Under the pieces are notes generated by a model, which was not told where the DNA came from, did no database searches, and was given only the letters and a program-made list of their open reading frames with translations. DNA of 64,000 bases from Vanessa cardui. Taxonomy: Eukaryota > Arthropoda > Insecta > Lepidoptera > Nymphalidae. The translations under genes and the position numbers were made by a program. The number at the start of each line of letters is the position of its first letter. Position 1 is the first letter of the stretch. Positions 34,501 through 45,700 of this stretch are shown here, piece after piece. The DNA is taken from contig NC_061135.1 of assembly GCF_905220365.1 (NCBI RefSeq), positions 4,233,501 through 4,297,500 on the forward strand. The letters are read 5' to 3'.

Positions 34501-37500
34501 CGAGAGGTCAAAAGAGGTTGTCTGACGGTACGCCGAGTCAATTACAGTTACGACCAATCGCTCCGGCAGGGTGAGTCTCCATTATAGTTATAATCGCACT
34601 AATATATTTTTTCCAGCTATTAGAAGAAATTATTATTTTATCTCATCTATAATTTCGTGAAAGTAAATAGAATTTTTCCACAAACCCGCATTGGAACAGC
34701 GCGATGGAATATGTTCCAAAACCTTCTCCTCAAAGGGATAGGAGGCATTAGCCCAGCTGTGGGAAATTTTTACTGCTGTTGTTGATATGGAATTTATTTA
34801 TAAAAGAAAATTACCTTTACTATATGGGCGATATGTCCTTTCGAATGTTTGAGGATCATTTTTAATTATATTTGGTTTTATTTTATATCAACGCAACTGC
34901 TATTATTGATGGCGTTGCTTCGACTATGATATAAAGACATTTCAGCCTATTCAGAAATATTTTTGGTCTAAAAACAATTTACATATATTTCTCATTCTCA
35001 CGTATGATACAAATCAAAGAATTTTAAAAGGACAAATTATTAATTCGTTACAGGATACATAAAAATCGTAATGAATGCATGCATTTTGAATAGGATATTT
35101 ATAAAGGAATATTTTAGCTCATATACTCATTTTTAACAGCCTTCGTCGACGGCTTACGTAATAGTTGTTTTACTATGTTTAACATATATATATTTTCGTG
35201 TGTATTGAAATGATACGATGCCGCAGGTCGCATGTAAGCCAGGACAAGAGTTCGTCGAGAGATTCGAGGTCTTGGACAGCCGCCGCAGGTACATTGAAGA
35301 TTTAATGATTTGCAATTTATATCCGAGATTATTTGACGACGATCTTTATATTTGCTATTTTTTTTTCTAAACATAAATAGGATTGTCATACCGCGATTAA
35401 TGTTTTTCGTATCTATTTAAACTATAAGTACATACGAAGCTTGAAGTTTTGGAGACTCATGAAAAAAAAAATGGGGGTGGTAATATCAAGTCCTCTCATT
35501 ATCTCGGATATAAAATGTTTCTATATTTGTTATAACTAACTAATCTTAACTCCTGTAGTATTTAATATATTCTTTGCGTAGAAGCCAGTATTTTAATTTA
35601 TGTTGTAAAGATAGCTCAGCGAATTATTTTCAGATGACATCGAGAGATGTGGTCTTTGAATTGCGCAGATTTTTTGAAGAATTATAAATCTTGTAAATTT
35701 TTGTGATCAGTTGTTGAATAAAGATTTGTGTTTAATTTATAGATCTACAATGAAGGCTGGACTTGTAACAGATTTACGACAGTAATCACTATTGCATGTT
35801 TTTTCAGAAGCAGTTGAAAATTTTGTCCATTCTGTTAGACTAGACGTGATCGTCGTCCTCAGACAAAAATTATGGCTTATATTTACAGTTTGACAGCATA
35901 ACGTGTTTCCTAAATGGATTATGGAGAAGCTTCGTTTAGCAAGGCATTTTTTTTGGTCGTGGATGTTTAAAATGTATAATTTTAGACATGTGCTTAACTT
36001 GCCTAAAAAGTTATGCGTAATTGCGTAAAGTAATTAATCTTGGACTATTTGGTGTTTTAAGTCGCATCCTACACTTTGTATTATACTAGCACCGCCTAAA
36101 CAACGTTGGGGGTTTTCTATCATCATGGTTTCTTGATTTTCAGGTTGCCAGTTTTTGGCGATAGTGCTTAATGTAGTCATTTTTTAATTTAGATTGAAAG
36201 GGAAATCTCTGTCGTCTATGGCTGTAAAATAATTGCTACTGATACATTTCCTTTTACTAATTTAGGTAAACATTCAGGATACCAAGTGCGAGTGGAAACA
36301 CAACAGAAGCAGTGAATCTGCTTAGAATAGAATACAAAGCGATTGCGTAAAATTTGCATTATATTGGACATAATTTAATTTTGAATTAAGAACAATTTTA
36401 AACGATTATTATAATTAGCCAATTGCGTAAAAGCTGTACAGCGTAATGCGTATGCGTAGGCGGTAGGCGTAATGCTTACATGTATCTGTTAATCCTATTA
36501 TTTAAAGTCAAAGCTGTTTTAAAATGTGAAAAATGCGGATTCTGTTGGGGTGGTTTTTTCTTGTAAATATTTTTGTTCCAGCATCGTTTATTAAAAAAAG
36601 TACGGAGATAGTACAAACTGCCTACGAAAGTGATGCGAGGGCAACAAATAATCATTTATTACAACCTATTTGAATTGCAGATTTCTGCTTGGAGTCTCAC
36701 CGTCTAACTACTCCACTACGTTAACTATAAATATGCATGCAAAAATTAAAGACAAATGCGTAGTTTCCTGAATGCAAATCTGCGTAATAATGTGTATGAA
36801 TTATAATCTTTGACAAAATAAAACTATTCCCTATAGCTAGAGACAACACTATGGTCAGCATGGGTATGAAGATAAATCCGGCTCACGGGACCATCATACA
36901 TGTCTCCTCCGGACAACAGACTAAGTAAGTAATTTCATTGGCTTTTGGAAATTATCATTCTTAAATATATTTTCCAAATCGTTATAAGAGATATGTAATG
37001 ATTTTATTTCCAATTTCTTAGTGTATCAGCATCAACAGTTACCCAAGACGGTACTGGAATGTACATAAAGCAAATAGACAGGAACGCAATTCAAATACAG
37101 ACAAGTAAAGACGGGCAGAAGCAAGATTTGACGACGAATAAGATACAGAGCGCCGCGCAAAACGTGCAGATGATAACAGTTCCTCAGGGGATGACTGTGC
37201 TGCAGAATCCACTCAACATCAGTCAAATGCCGACCGTCATTGGTCAACCCAACAGCCAAGTTTACATGATACCAGCGAATCATCCTAATTTAGTTCAAGG
37301 AGGTCTTCCCCCCGGATTACTCGGCCAACAAGTTCTACAATCGGGACAGAATGTGACGGTGATGCAGCCAAACCAGCTTGGAATGCCAGGCGGTGTTCAG
37401 TATAACATGCCAATAATGCCGATGAATATGCCCCCGAATTCTCAGTATATGCAAGCTGGACTGAACCTCAACGCGCAGTTGTCAGCGCAACAGTTGAATG

Positions 37501-38432
37501 CAGCCCTGGCCGGTCAGCAACTAGCCAATTCTAACCTTACCGTTTCAGGGACGATACCGATCGTTCAAGCGCCGCCGTCCTCGCCGATGACGAACAATCC
37601 TGCAATATCCGGGTCGCAGCCTCCTTCGGTGCATCAAATTTTACCCCAAAATTCTAATTACCTAACTCCTACCTCGCAGTACGCGGGAATGCCCCCTCAG
37701 TACGTGATGCAGACGAACTCCGGAGCGCTAACTATGCCGGCGACCAATCAGAACGTTCAGTACACTATGCCCACAAACCAGGCCACCGCCCCTGCCCCCA
37801 CCAACGGCAACGGACAGACGACCACCTCCGAGCCCGACACCGCCAACGGAACGAGCAACCAAACCAACTACATTTCCTCCTCATCCCAAGACAACGGGTA
37901 CTCCATGTCCGGCACGCCGGCCGTCCAGAACACCGCGCAGCAGAGCTTCCCGGCTGACGGCAGCACCACGCCCACGGCCGGCTACCCGGCACAAGCCGCC
38001 ACGCAGCAGCAATCCTACTCCAACGGCAGCGGCTCGCAAAACGCCGGCTACAGCGTCAGCCAAGCGTCTACGCAGCCCACGTATGCAAATGGGGCCGCGG
38101 CGCAGACGCCAAGCCAGCCCTACGCGCAGGCCTCCACACCGAGCTCGCAGAACGCGTCGCAGACAAACTTCTCGCCGTCCACGACGCCCGCTCCCAACCA
38201 GCCCTACCCCGCGCCCGGCGTGGCCTACCCAACCAACCAGGGCGCGCAGAACCCGTACCCGAACGCGACGGGGCAGAACCTGGCCGCCTACGCCAGTAAC
38301 CAGTACCAGTACACGAGCCGGCCGTGGTTCCGACCGCGCTACGGCTCCCCGCAGGGCTCGCCCTACGCCGGCGCGCCGCCGCTGCCCGTGCCGCCGCCCT
38401 CCGCCAACTACAACTACTGGCAGGACAGTTGA
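31547..38432 (+). CDS. KHDC4: KHDC4-type KH-domain RNA-binding protein with long Q/N/S/T/P-rich tail
   Basis: Exons 31547-31633, 31715-32650, 33194-33289, 33873-33944, 34464-34570, 35227-35288, 36837-36924 and 37022-38432 join in phase to 952 residues. Residues about 8-90 match the second KH domain of KHDC4/BLOM7, a splicing-associated RNA-binding protein: KVYIGLDNAPAAFDIKSRIL, GPNGTNLEYIRSETGVVAV, then FEPLHLALHHTRSEALAAAR. An in-frame TAA upstream of the ATG (near 31520) argues that this is the true start, so the first KH domain of vertebrate KHDC4 is absent. The rest is low complexity: Pro/Val/Thr-rich, then Gln-rich, then a Ser/Thr/Asn/Gln/Tyr/Pro-rich end (SYSNGSGSQNAGYS, NYNYWQDS), resembling prion-like tails. 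QETRGQKRLSDG may correspond to the basic QKRRFTEE region of KHDC4. Exon 35227-35288 is the least certain. GC content rises sharply in the last exon. Confidence 0.85.
33640..33772 (+). repeat. Interspersed repeat family D
   Basis: Second copy of the element at 12170-12305 (TTTCTTTCGCCGGTTCTTCT through TTGAATAAAGGAATTTGAA), in a KHDC4 intron. Confidence 0.65.
34678..34775 (+). mobile_element. SINE family A fragment, opposite orientation
   Basis: Reads AACCCGCATTGGAACAGCG and TCCAAAACCTTCTCCTCAAA then GCATTAGCCCAGCTGTGGG, the reverse of the other copies. Only the body is kept, without the tRNA-like head. In a KHDC4 intron. Confidence 0.6.
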
Positions 38433-41400
38433 GACTTGGAGAGCATCGTCGACTCGGACATCGTTCCCGACTCGTGACACGCGCCGTGCGCCGAGCTGAT
38501 GAATATATTGCTGTTGAACGATTCATCTCTGCTGTTCTAATTCGGGTCGACGATCGCGTTTCCGTAGTTATTAAGTAGATAGTGTCGGTGACACTAATGA
38601 CCAGTGGAGGACGACGAGTGTCCCAGTGTATTGTGCTGTAAAGTTTTATAAGTGACCGATTAGCCGACCTCCGATACTTCCCCTTCGTATGTTTCCTTTG
38701 TACGAGTTCTACAGATGTCAACCACGTGCCAGGGAGACGAGAAGAATCTATAAATATAAGATGTATGTCAGAGAGACTGCTTTAATAATAAAAAAATACA
38801 TTTATGAAATGTATAAATATATTATATAATTATGTCTAAATGATATTTCTTTCCACCTAACTAGCGCATTCAAATTCGAGAATATTGGTTCATACTATAC
38901 TTGTAAATAATTGTAGGTCAGAGGCATTTTAAATGTGATTAAAACGTAATAAAAGTAACCAAATGTGGCTTTGGCTGACTGAATTCGAGAAAATATTGAC
39001 AACTATTTGAAGTGGTTTCATTGTAGTTCTATTGACTCCCATTTCCTTGGTAAAATTTAACAGAAAAAGTAACCTTGAAGATATATTTCATTAAATATAC
39101 TTTTAGAACCAGAAGTAGGAAGTAGGTTAACCTCTAAAACAATCATCTTTAATTTAAAATAACAATCAATCTATCACAAAACGAAAAACATTTAGTCCAC
39201 AACACAAATAACCATCAATAATCACATTACACCCTAATAATTAAATCGGCATCTCAATGTGTCAACCACGAATCTCCCGCCTTTTTTTTTAAAGGGAAGT
39301 TTTGTAACTTGACACTGCTTATTTATTCCTACAATATAATTTCCAAAACATAAAAAAAAACAATTAATAGTTATTTGAAGCAATAAATATGCAAGTACCC
39401 CCATTTTTTTTTGTGTTCATGACACTTCACAAAATCAAGGAACGGGTTGTAAGCGAATCGAACAAGGTCAACGACCTGTATCGATCTCACGATGCAGACA
39501 AGAAGGTATTTATCAACCACAAACATGAGTTTTGCAAGTTGAAATCCATTTTTTTATGATACAGAAAGAAGACAGAACTAGGAATTCATAAAAAAATTCA
39601 ATATGTACTGTGATATTTATATTTTTAACTAGTCTAAATTGCAGCAAACATGGTCATATGTTTAAATTTACTACAATGTGACGTGTTTTTTAAGTTGCAT
39701 GGCGTAGAAAGAAAACAAAAATTAAGCTTGAAACGAAAAATTATCAATAATACGCACACAAATAGAATAATTTATTTGATATTGAGTGTTAACAGGTTAT
39801 CATTTTGTTAAAAAATTCAAAGTCAATTCAACTTGCATAACCATTTATTGTTCTACAAAACATGATATGCCATATCTATCCTTAGGATATGAAATATAAC
39901 AGTACCAACCGGATATAACATGCTTTATAGTTTTACTTATAAATTCGGTGATTGTTAATCTTATGTCATGTAATCTCACTTCTATATTAAGTAATTTCAC
40001 AGATCTTTAAACCTAAAAATAACAATTAGTAAGTGACAACAGCTTATATTAAGGAATAATGGTGGGAAATGTTAATGTTTATTTGAATGCAAAACGATTT
40101 TTTTTTAATTAAAACAAAATTTAAAAGTAATCAACATAGTGTTTCCTAATTTAACGCAACTAATTAACATTAAATAAAACTATTTTGAACTTTACGCACA
40201 AAGAAAGATTAAAAAAAATTTAAACGATTAAAAAGAAAAATAGAAATTTACACACTTATAGCATCCGATGGACTTAAAACTTTGTACAGTTATAGCTTGC
40301 TTGATGGTATGGATAAAGATTATAAAATAATTTCAAAATCATTGCAAAACATGCCGGGGCACGATCTTTTTTTATAAAAAAATATAATTTTTCAATCAGT
40401 CAAAATTAGTTTTATTTCAGTGAATAACTTAATATTAATTTTAATCTAATTCTAAACTATGATTATAAGACTAGATCAAACAATTTTTTATGAATGTGTT
40501 ATAAGGACGGAGAATTCACTCCAAGCTCATTTTGTATGAAAAAAAATAATATAGAGGAAAAACATTTACCCTGAATGTTGGCGAATTTTTTTTACAAAAA
40601 TATATATTTTTATAACATATAATATCAAGATGTTGAAATTAATTAATCTACTTTATATATTATCTGCATTCTCATTTCAATGGAAGCACCATAACTTGTC
40701 TGAGATTACTTGTAAATTAATAAATCGTCAAGAACTTAAAGACCATGGTAAAATATTTTGTTTAAAGACTTAATACTCTAAAACCGAGGAAGGTATTTAC
40801 TTTCTATCTATATCAATAACTAGAAACATATTACTTTGGAACTATATATTAATTAGTGAACCATTTTATTTAAACTTGAGTGAATTTAGTCATTGCTGAT
40901 ACAAAAATATGTTCGGAATATTTTTAAGTAAAATATTATTATTCTATAATCTTTCTATGTTTTAATTTTTTATTGAATTTATTGTCTTATTATAGGGTAA
41001 AACGTTTTTTTTATTCTATAAGAAGAAATAATATAGTTTTCGCGTCATAGCACCTGACGATACGATTTTTTTTGAACACATTTATGATCAAAATTTCTAT
41101 CTAGTGATGTAACATTTACATGTTTGTTTTGATTTACATTAATTCAAACTTGGCACTCCTTTATAACAACAAGAATACTTAATTTGTTATTTATTGCCAT
41201 TCAATGTCAATTGAATACATACTTTTACATAATAAACAAAAAATCACAATTCTGAATGTATGAACTGCAAATGAGATTTCATTTTACAATGAAATGATTC
41301 AGAGTTTTACATTTTACAATAAAATAGATCAAACTCGGAATCCTACAACTTTGTCATGTATATTTTTAGGGATTTCAATCAATTACATACAATTAAAACA

Positions 41401-42794
41401 AATATAAGTTTGAGATTGAAAACTTGATAGTATGTATTCTATTGAAATGATATTTCAAGATCAAGTGGTATTGTGTCACGAACAAGAGTGAGGAATAATT
41501 ATTTCTTACAGCAAACACATTTCCAAAAACTCTTCATATTTTACACCTATTCTATGTAATATAGTAAAATTTTAAACACTAATAATACATTTGTTTGAAA
41601 GTAGCCTTAGGATATTAATATCAATTCACACGATTACAATCTTAGGAAGCCTATATAACAATGAACTTTTTCATTAATAATAATTAAATTTAACGATATA
41701 ATTAGAAATCGAAATATTTGCACCTTATATATATCATATAACCAATTGGGTATTTGAATTATTTATTTTTGTCATTAAATAAATTAATGCAAACTAAAAG
41801 ATAAATACTAAAAATTTTATATCTTATTTTTTTAATTAATACCACTTTTGAAAGAAAATGAAATGGTGAACAAAAAGTGATATAGGTTTTTTAATTGCCA
41901 TTCAAGTACCCAATTGGACATTTTAAACAAATTCCAAATACAAAAATTTATTAAGTTACTTACTTGTAGCGTCTGTGGTGACTTTAATATCCGGTTCTTG
42001 CATTTGATATTAATATATAATTGTAACATAATAGTTATCCAATAGAAAATTAATTTACATTATTGTAATATTTTTGACTATTCCTGTCTATAACTATTAA
42101 TGTGGAGTCTAGATGAAATTTGTCAATAGATAAAAAAAAACAGGGCAATGACTGCACAGAGTACCAAGCAACCTTTTTTTCATATTTAAAAAACTAAATA
42201 TTCTCAAATTTACTTAACGCTTTTATATAAAATATATATGCTAGAAAACTAGCAACGGTTTTTTGAGTATAATTTAATACTTTGATATCCGAAATTTATA
42301 TTCAATGTCAATATTTTATATCAATCCTAAATTTATTTTAATTTTCGAAAATACTTGTTTGGTTATTTTCTACGAAAAACAAAAAATGAAAGCGAGTATC
42401 CGAACGCACACATACATACATAATCATTTAAAAGCAGACTAGTCTATTTTGGTGCTTGTATTGTTTAGTGGGGTTTTGCGTTCAAAAAAGTATTGTCTGT
42501 ACCAAGACTCCTATAGAAAATTTATCATACAAAATTGGAAGCACATACAGTTACTCCATACAGATAAATTAGTGTATTGTTACATTTTATCTGACATAAT
42601 AAAGGTTTAATAAAATTTGGAAATAGAATCACATATCGTCTACATACATCGCTCTCACGTGAAGTACTGTTTGTCTCGTATTGATTGATGATGAGTTAGA
42701 GCGAGACAACTATATGTTTATCAATACGACAGAAAGATACAAAAACTTTGTGATTATTAAGTACAACTAAATCTACATTACTAGCGGGAAGCAC
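38433..42794. other. Convergent intergenic region KHDC4/OTUD7
   Basis: About 4.4 kb of very AT-rich DNA between two stop codons. The first part is the KHDC4 3' UTR (AATAAAA forms near 38785 and 38949) and the right end is OTUD7 3' UTR. I see no coding exon and no clear repeat. Confidence 0.45.
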
Positions 42795-45700
42795 TCACTG
42801 TAACTTCGCACAGCTGGAACAGTAGTCGTTATTCGCCGGACTGCCGTAGTACATGCAGAGCGGGGCGCGGCATGGTTTAGGGGAGGGGGGACGGTCATCG
42901 TAGAACGTCGACTTGGAAAGGTACAGGGTTCGATCCTGTGCAGGCTTAACCGACCGAGCGGTGAGTGTTCTGGCGACTTCGTGCGCCGCTCGGTCGGCTT
43001 CAGCGTAGAACTGCGAGCGGCCGGTGCCGTAGCGAGGCTGCGAGGGCGCCGTACGGTTTTCTTCCTTTCTGTTTTTTTCGGCGGTATATCTGTAAATTCA
43101 AACAACATATAAACTCAATGAACTATTTCTCTCTATAGATATATATGTTTAGGGCGTTGGTTTTGGTAGCTAGGAAATTTTGAAAGATTTTTATAACTAT
43201 AATCTTAATTGATTGCTATTATATAACCAATTTTCTATCATAATGAACATTTAATATAGTATTACTACTTTTATGTAACTGTAATGAATATAAGAAACCG
43301 AAATTTGTTATCCTTTCATCTATGTAACGCAGACAAAACATTTGTTGTTATATATGTCGGAGTCGGTCATGAATTCCTTAGCGTAACGAAGTGCGGCACG
43401 ATTCCCGCGAGGCGGCAGCACTGTCGTGACGTCACGACGCGACTAACTTCGTGCGACTCACTTACGATTCCGCTCCCATTCGCTTCGTTGCCAAGTGTGA
43501 TACAGTGTGATACTGAATTCCTACTAAGTGTATTAGGTACTTTAAATGTAGAATAAACGTGTTCCTGTATTCGCGGTTTCTCTTTGCTCGATCACCCTAG
43601 TGATACGCCCCTATGATGTTTGACGATCGTACTGATGTCGCTGTCGATCCGACATATATTAAATGCGACAAGAATTTATATGAAACCTGTCACATGCAGG
43701 TATCCTCACGATGTTTTCCTTCACCGCTGAGCACGAGATGAACCTATAAAGACAAATTAAGCACACGAAACAGCGGTGCTCGCCTGGGTTTGAACCCGGA
43801 ATCATCGGTTAAGATGCGCGCGATGTACGGCGTAAGAAGGGACAGGGGATGTCGTACCCGATCCAGGCCTCGTCGAGGTAGTTCTGGACCATCTCGTCTT
43901 GCACGGGCGCGCGCGCGGCCGCGAGGCGGGCGGCGAGGCGGGGGGCGAGGGGCGCGGGGGCGGGGGGCGCGGGCGTCTCCTCGGGGTTGCTTTGGCCGCC
44001 GCGCGCGCCCAGCTTGGCCATCGAGCCAAAGTTGGCCATCGAGCCAAAGTTGGCCATCGAGCCGAAGTTCTTCCGCAGCTTGCTGCTCATACTGCGCCCG
44101 ATGCTGCCGAACTGCTTCGCCACCGAGCTCATCTGCTTCGAGCTCTTCGTCGACAGCGCGTCGAGCGACCGCCGCAGCTCCTCGGGCGCGCTGCGCGAAT
44201 GGCACTCGACCGTCTCGAGCTCGAGGTACGCGGCGAGCATGGCCGTCCTCTGGTACTCGTCCGGGAGGAGGTTGTTTATGGTCTTCTGGTCCGGCTCGAC
44301 GTCCCATCGGAAATCTTCGCCCGGATCTACGTTGAAGCTGTAATCGAATTAAGTCGAAATTTTATTTCAAAATTTGTCCAATGTGTGTTTTCATGACATT
44401 GCAAAGATCTTCCTATCTAAAAATTGAGTACAGTAATGTTCGGAGTCCGTACAAGAACTCAAAGTTGGGTAGCTTGTTGCGGCGACTTCATTAAAACACT
44501 TTGACTCATAAATATTCCTGTTTTATGAAGCAAGTGATTTTGGTTAAGCATAATTAAATACCGTATTGGCATAGGGTTTCCATCCTCGTCTTCCAGCGGG
44601 ACTCGAGCTCCATCGGTGGGCAGAGGCTCGCATGGGACGAGCGCTGAGAAATGTCCGGCGTCGTAAGCGAGCAGGATGGGCGCTTTGCTGCATACCGCAG
44701 GGTCCAACTCCAACGGCAGGTAGATACCGCCGAAGGGGATTGGGGCTATCGGATCACCGCGGAAATCCTGTCATAAATAAATAGTTTTTTTAGAAACTGT
44801 TTATCTTCGAACTTAGCTATATTTGATTTGATTCTTATGTTCTTATTTTATTCGTTTCGTAAATATAGAAGAAAGATAGACGGGGAAAAAACGCACATCA
44901 TGATCATTATATTTGGTCGGTTCAGTCATACATGGTGTGTATCTGTGATATCTGCCTACTCAAAAAGGCTTACACAAAGGAATACCATCATAAACATGAC
45001 ATTTAAAGCACGTTTGACAAAGAAACAACGATAGCGTGATTTATAATAAATATGAGACAACATCACATACATTACTCTGATCCCAATGTAAGTAGCTGAA
45101 GCACTTGTGTTATGGACAATCAGAAGTAACGACGGTACCACAAACACCCAGACCCAAGACAACATAGAAAACTAATGGTAATCTACATCGACTCGGTCGG
45201 GAATCGAACCCGGGACCTCAGAGTGGCGTACCCATGAAAACCGGTGTACACACCACTCGACCATAGAGGTCGTCGTCGTCGTCGTCGTCGTCTAACGTCA
45301 CCTATAGTCTGTTCGCGTTAAGAATGCAGTGAGTTGTCATTCTTTACCGGCCTGACTCCGCACCCTTTGACCAATCAAATCTTTTCAAATTACAAAGTCA
45401 AGTTCACATTTAATTAATTATTAAATGATATTTTTATTTTTATAATTTAAATTTTGTTTATTTATATACTTATATTTAATTTATTCAAGCTGTACACGTA
45501 ATAATTAATCTAACCTATAGCTACTAGATGACGTTATGTCAAAATATGTAAATTTCTACATCGCGATGGCAAGATTCGCAAACGATTGTATATACCTAGT
45601 GTTAAGAATTTTGTTGATTAAACACCCCGATTCGATTTTTTACTTTAATGTGTATTTATAAAATTCATTATACTTAGTCTTTAAAACAAATATAATTTGT

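Noticed and set aside
37765..38721. Minus-strand ORFs of about 200 codons opposite the KHDC4 last exon
   Set aside because: Arg/Val-rich shadows of a GC-rich low-complexity coding exon; no known motif.
42925..42945. Short CAGGGTTCGATCCTG T-arm-like motif
   Set aside because: Lies inside the OTUD7 last coding exon with no other tRNA parts; coincidence.
43284..43556. 90-codon plus-strand ORF in an OTUD7 intron
   Set aside because: No recognisable motif or splice context. The patch is GC-richer than its surroundings and may be old repeat DNA, but I cannot support a gene.
43790..44396. Long plus-strand ORFs (up to about 180 codons) rich in Arg/Ala/Ser
   Set aside because: They are antisense shadows of the GC-rich OTUD7 exon 43858-44337, whose minus-strand frame matches the OTUD7 family and fits the splice phases.
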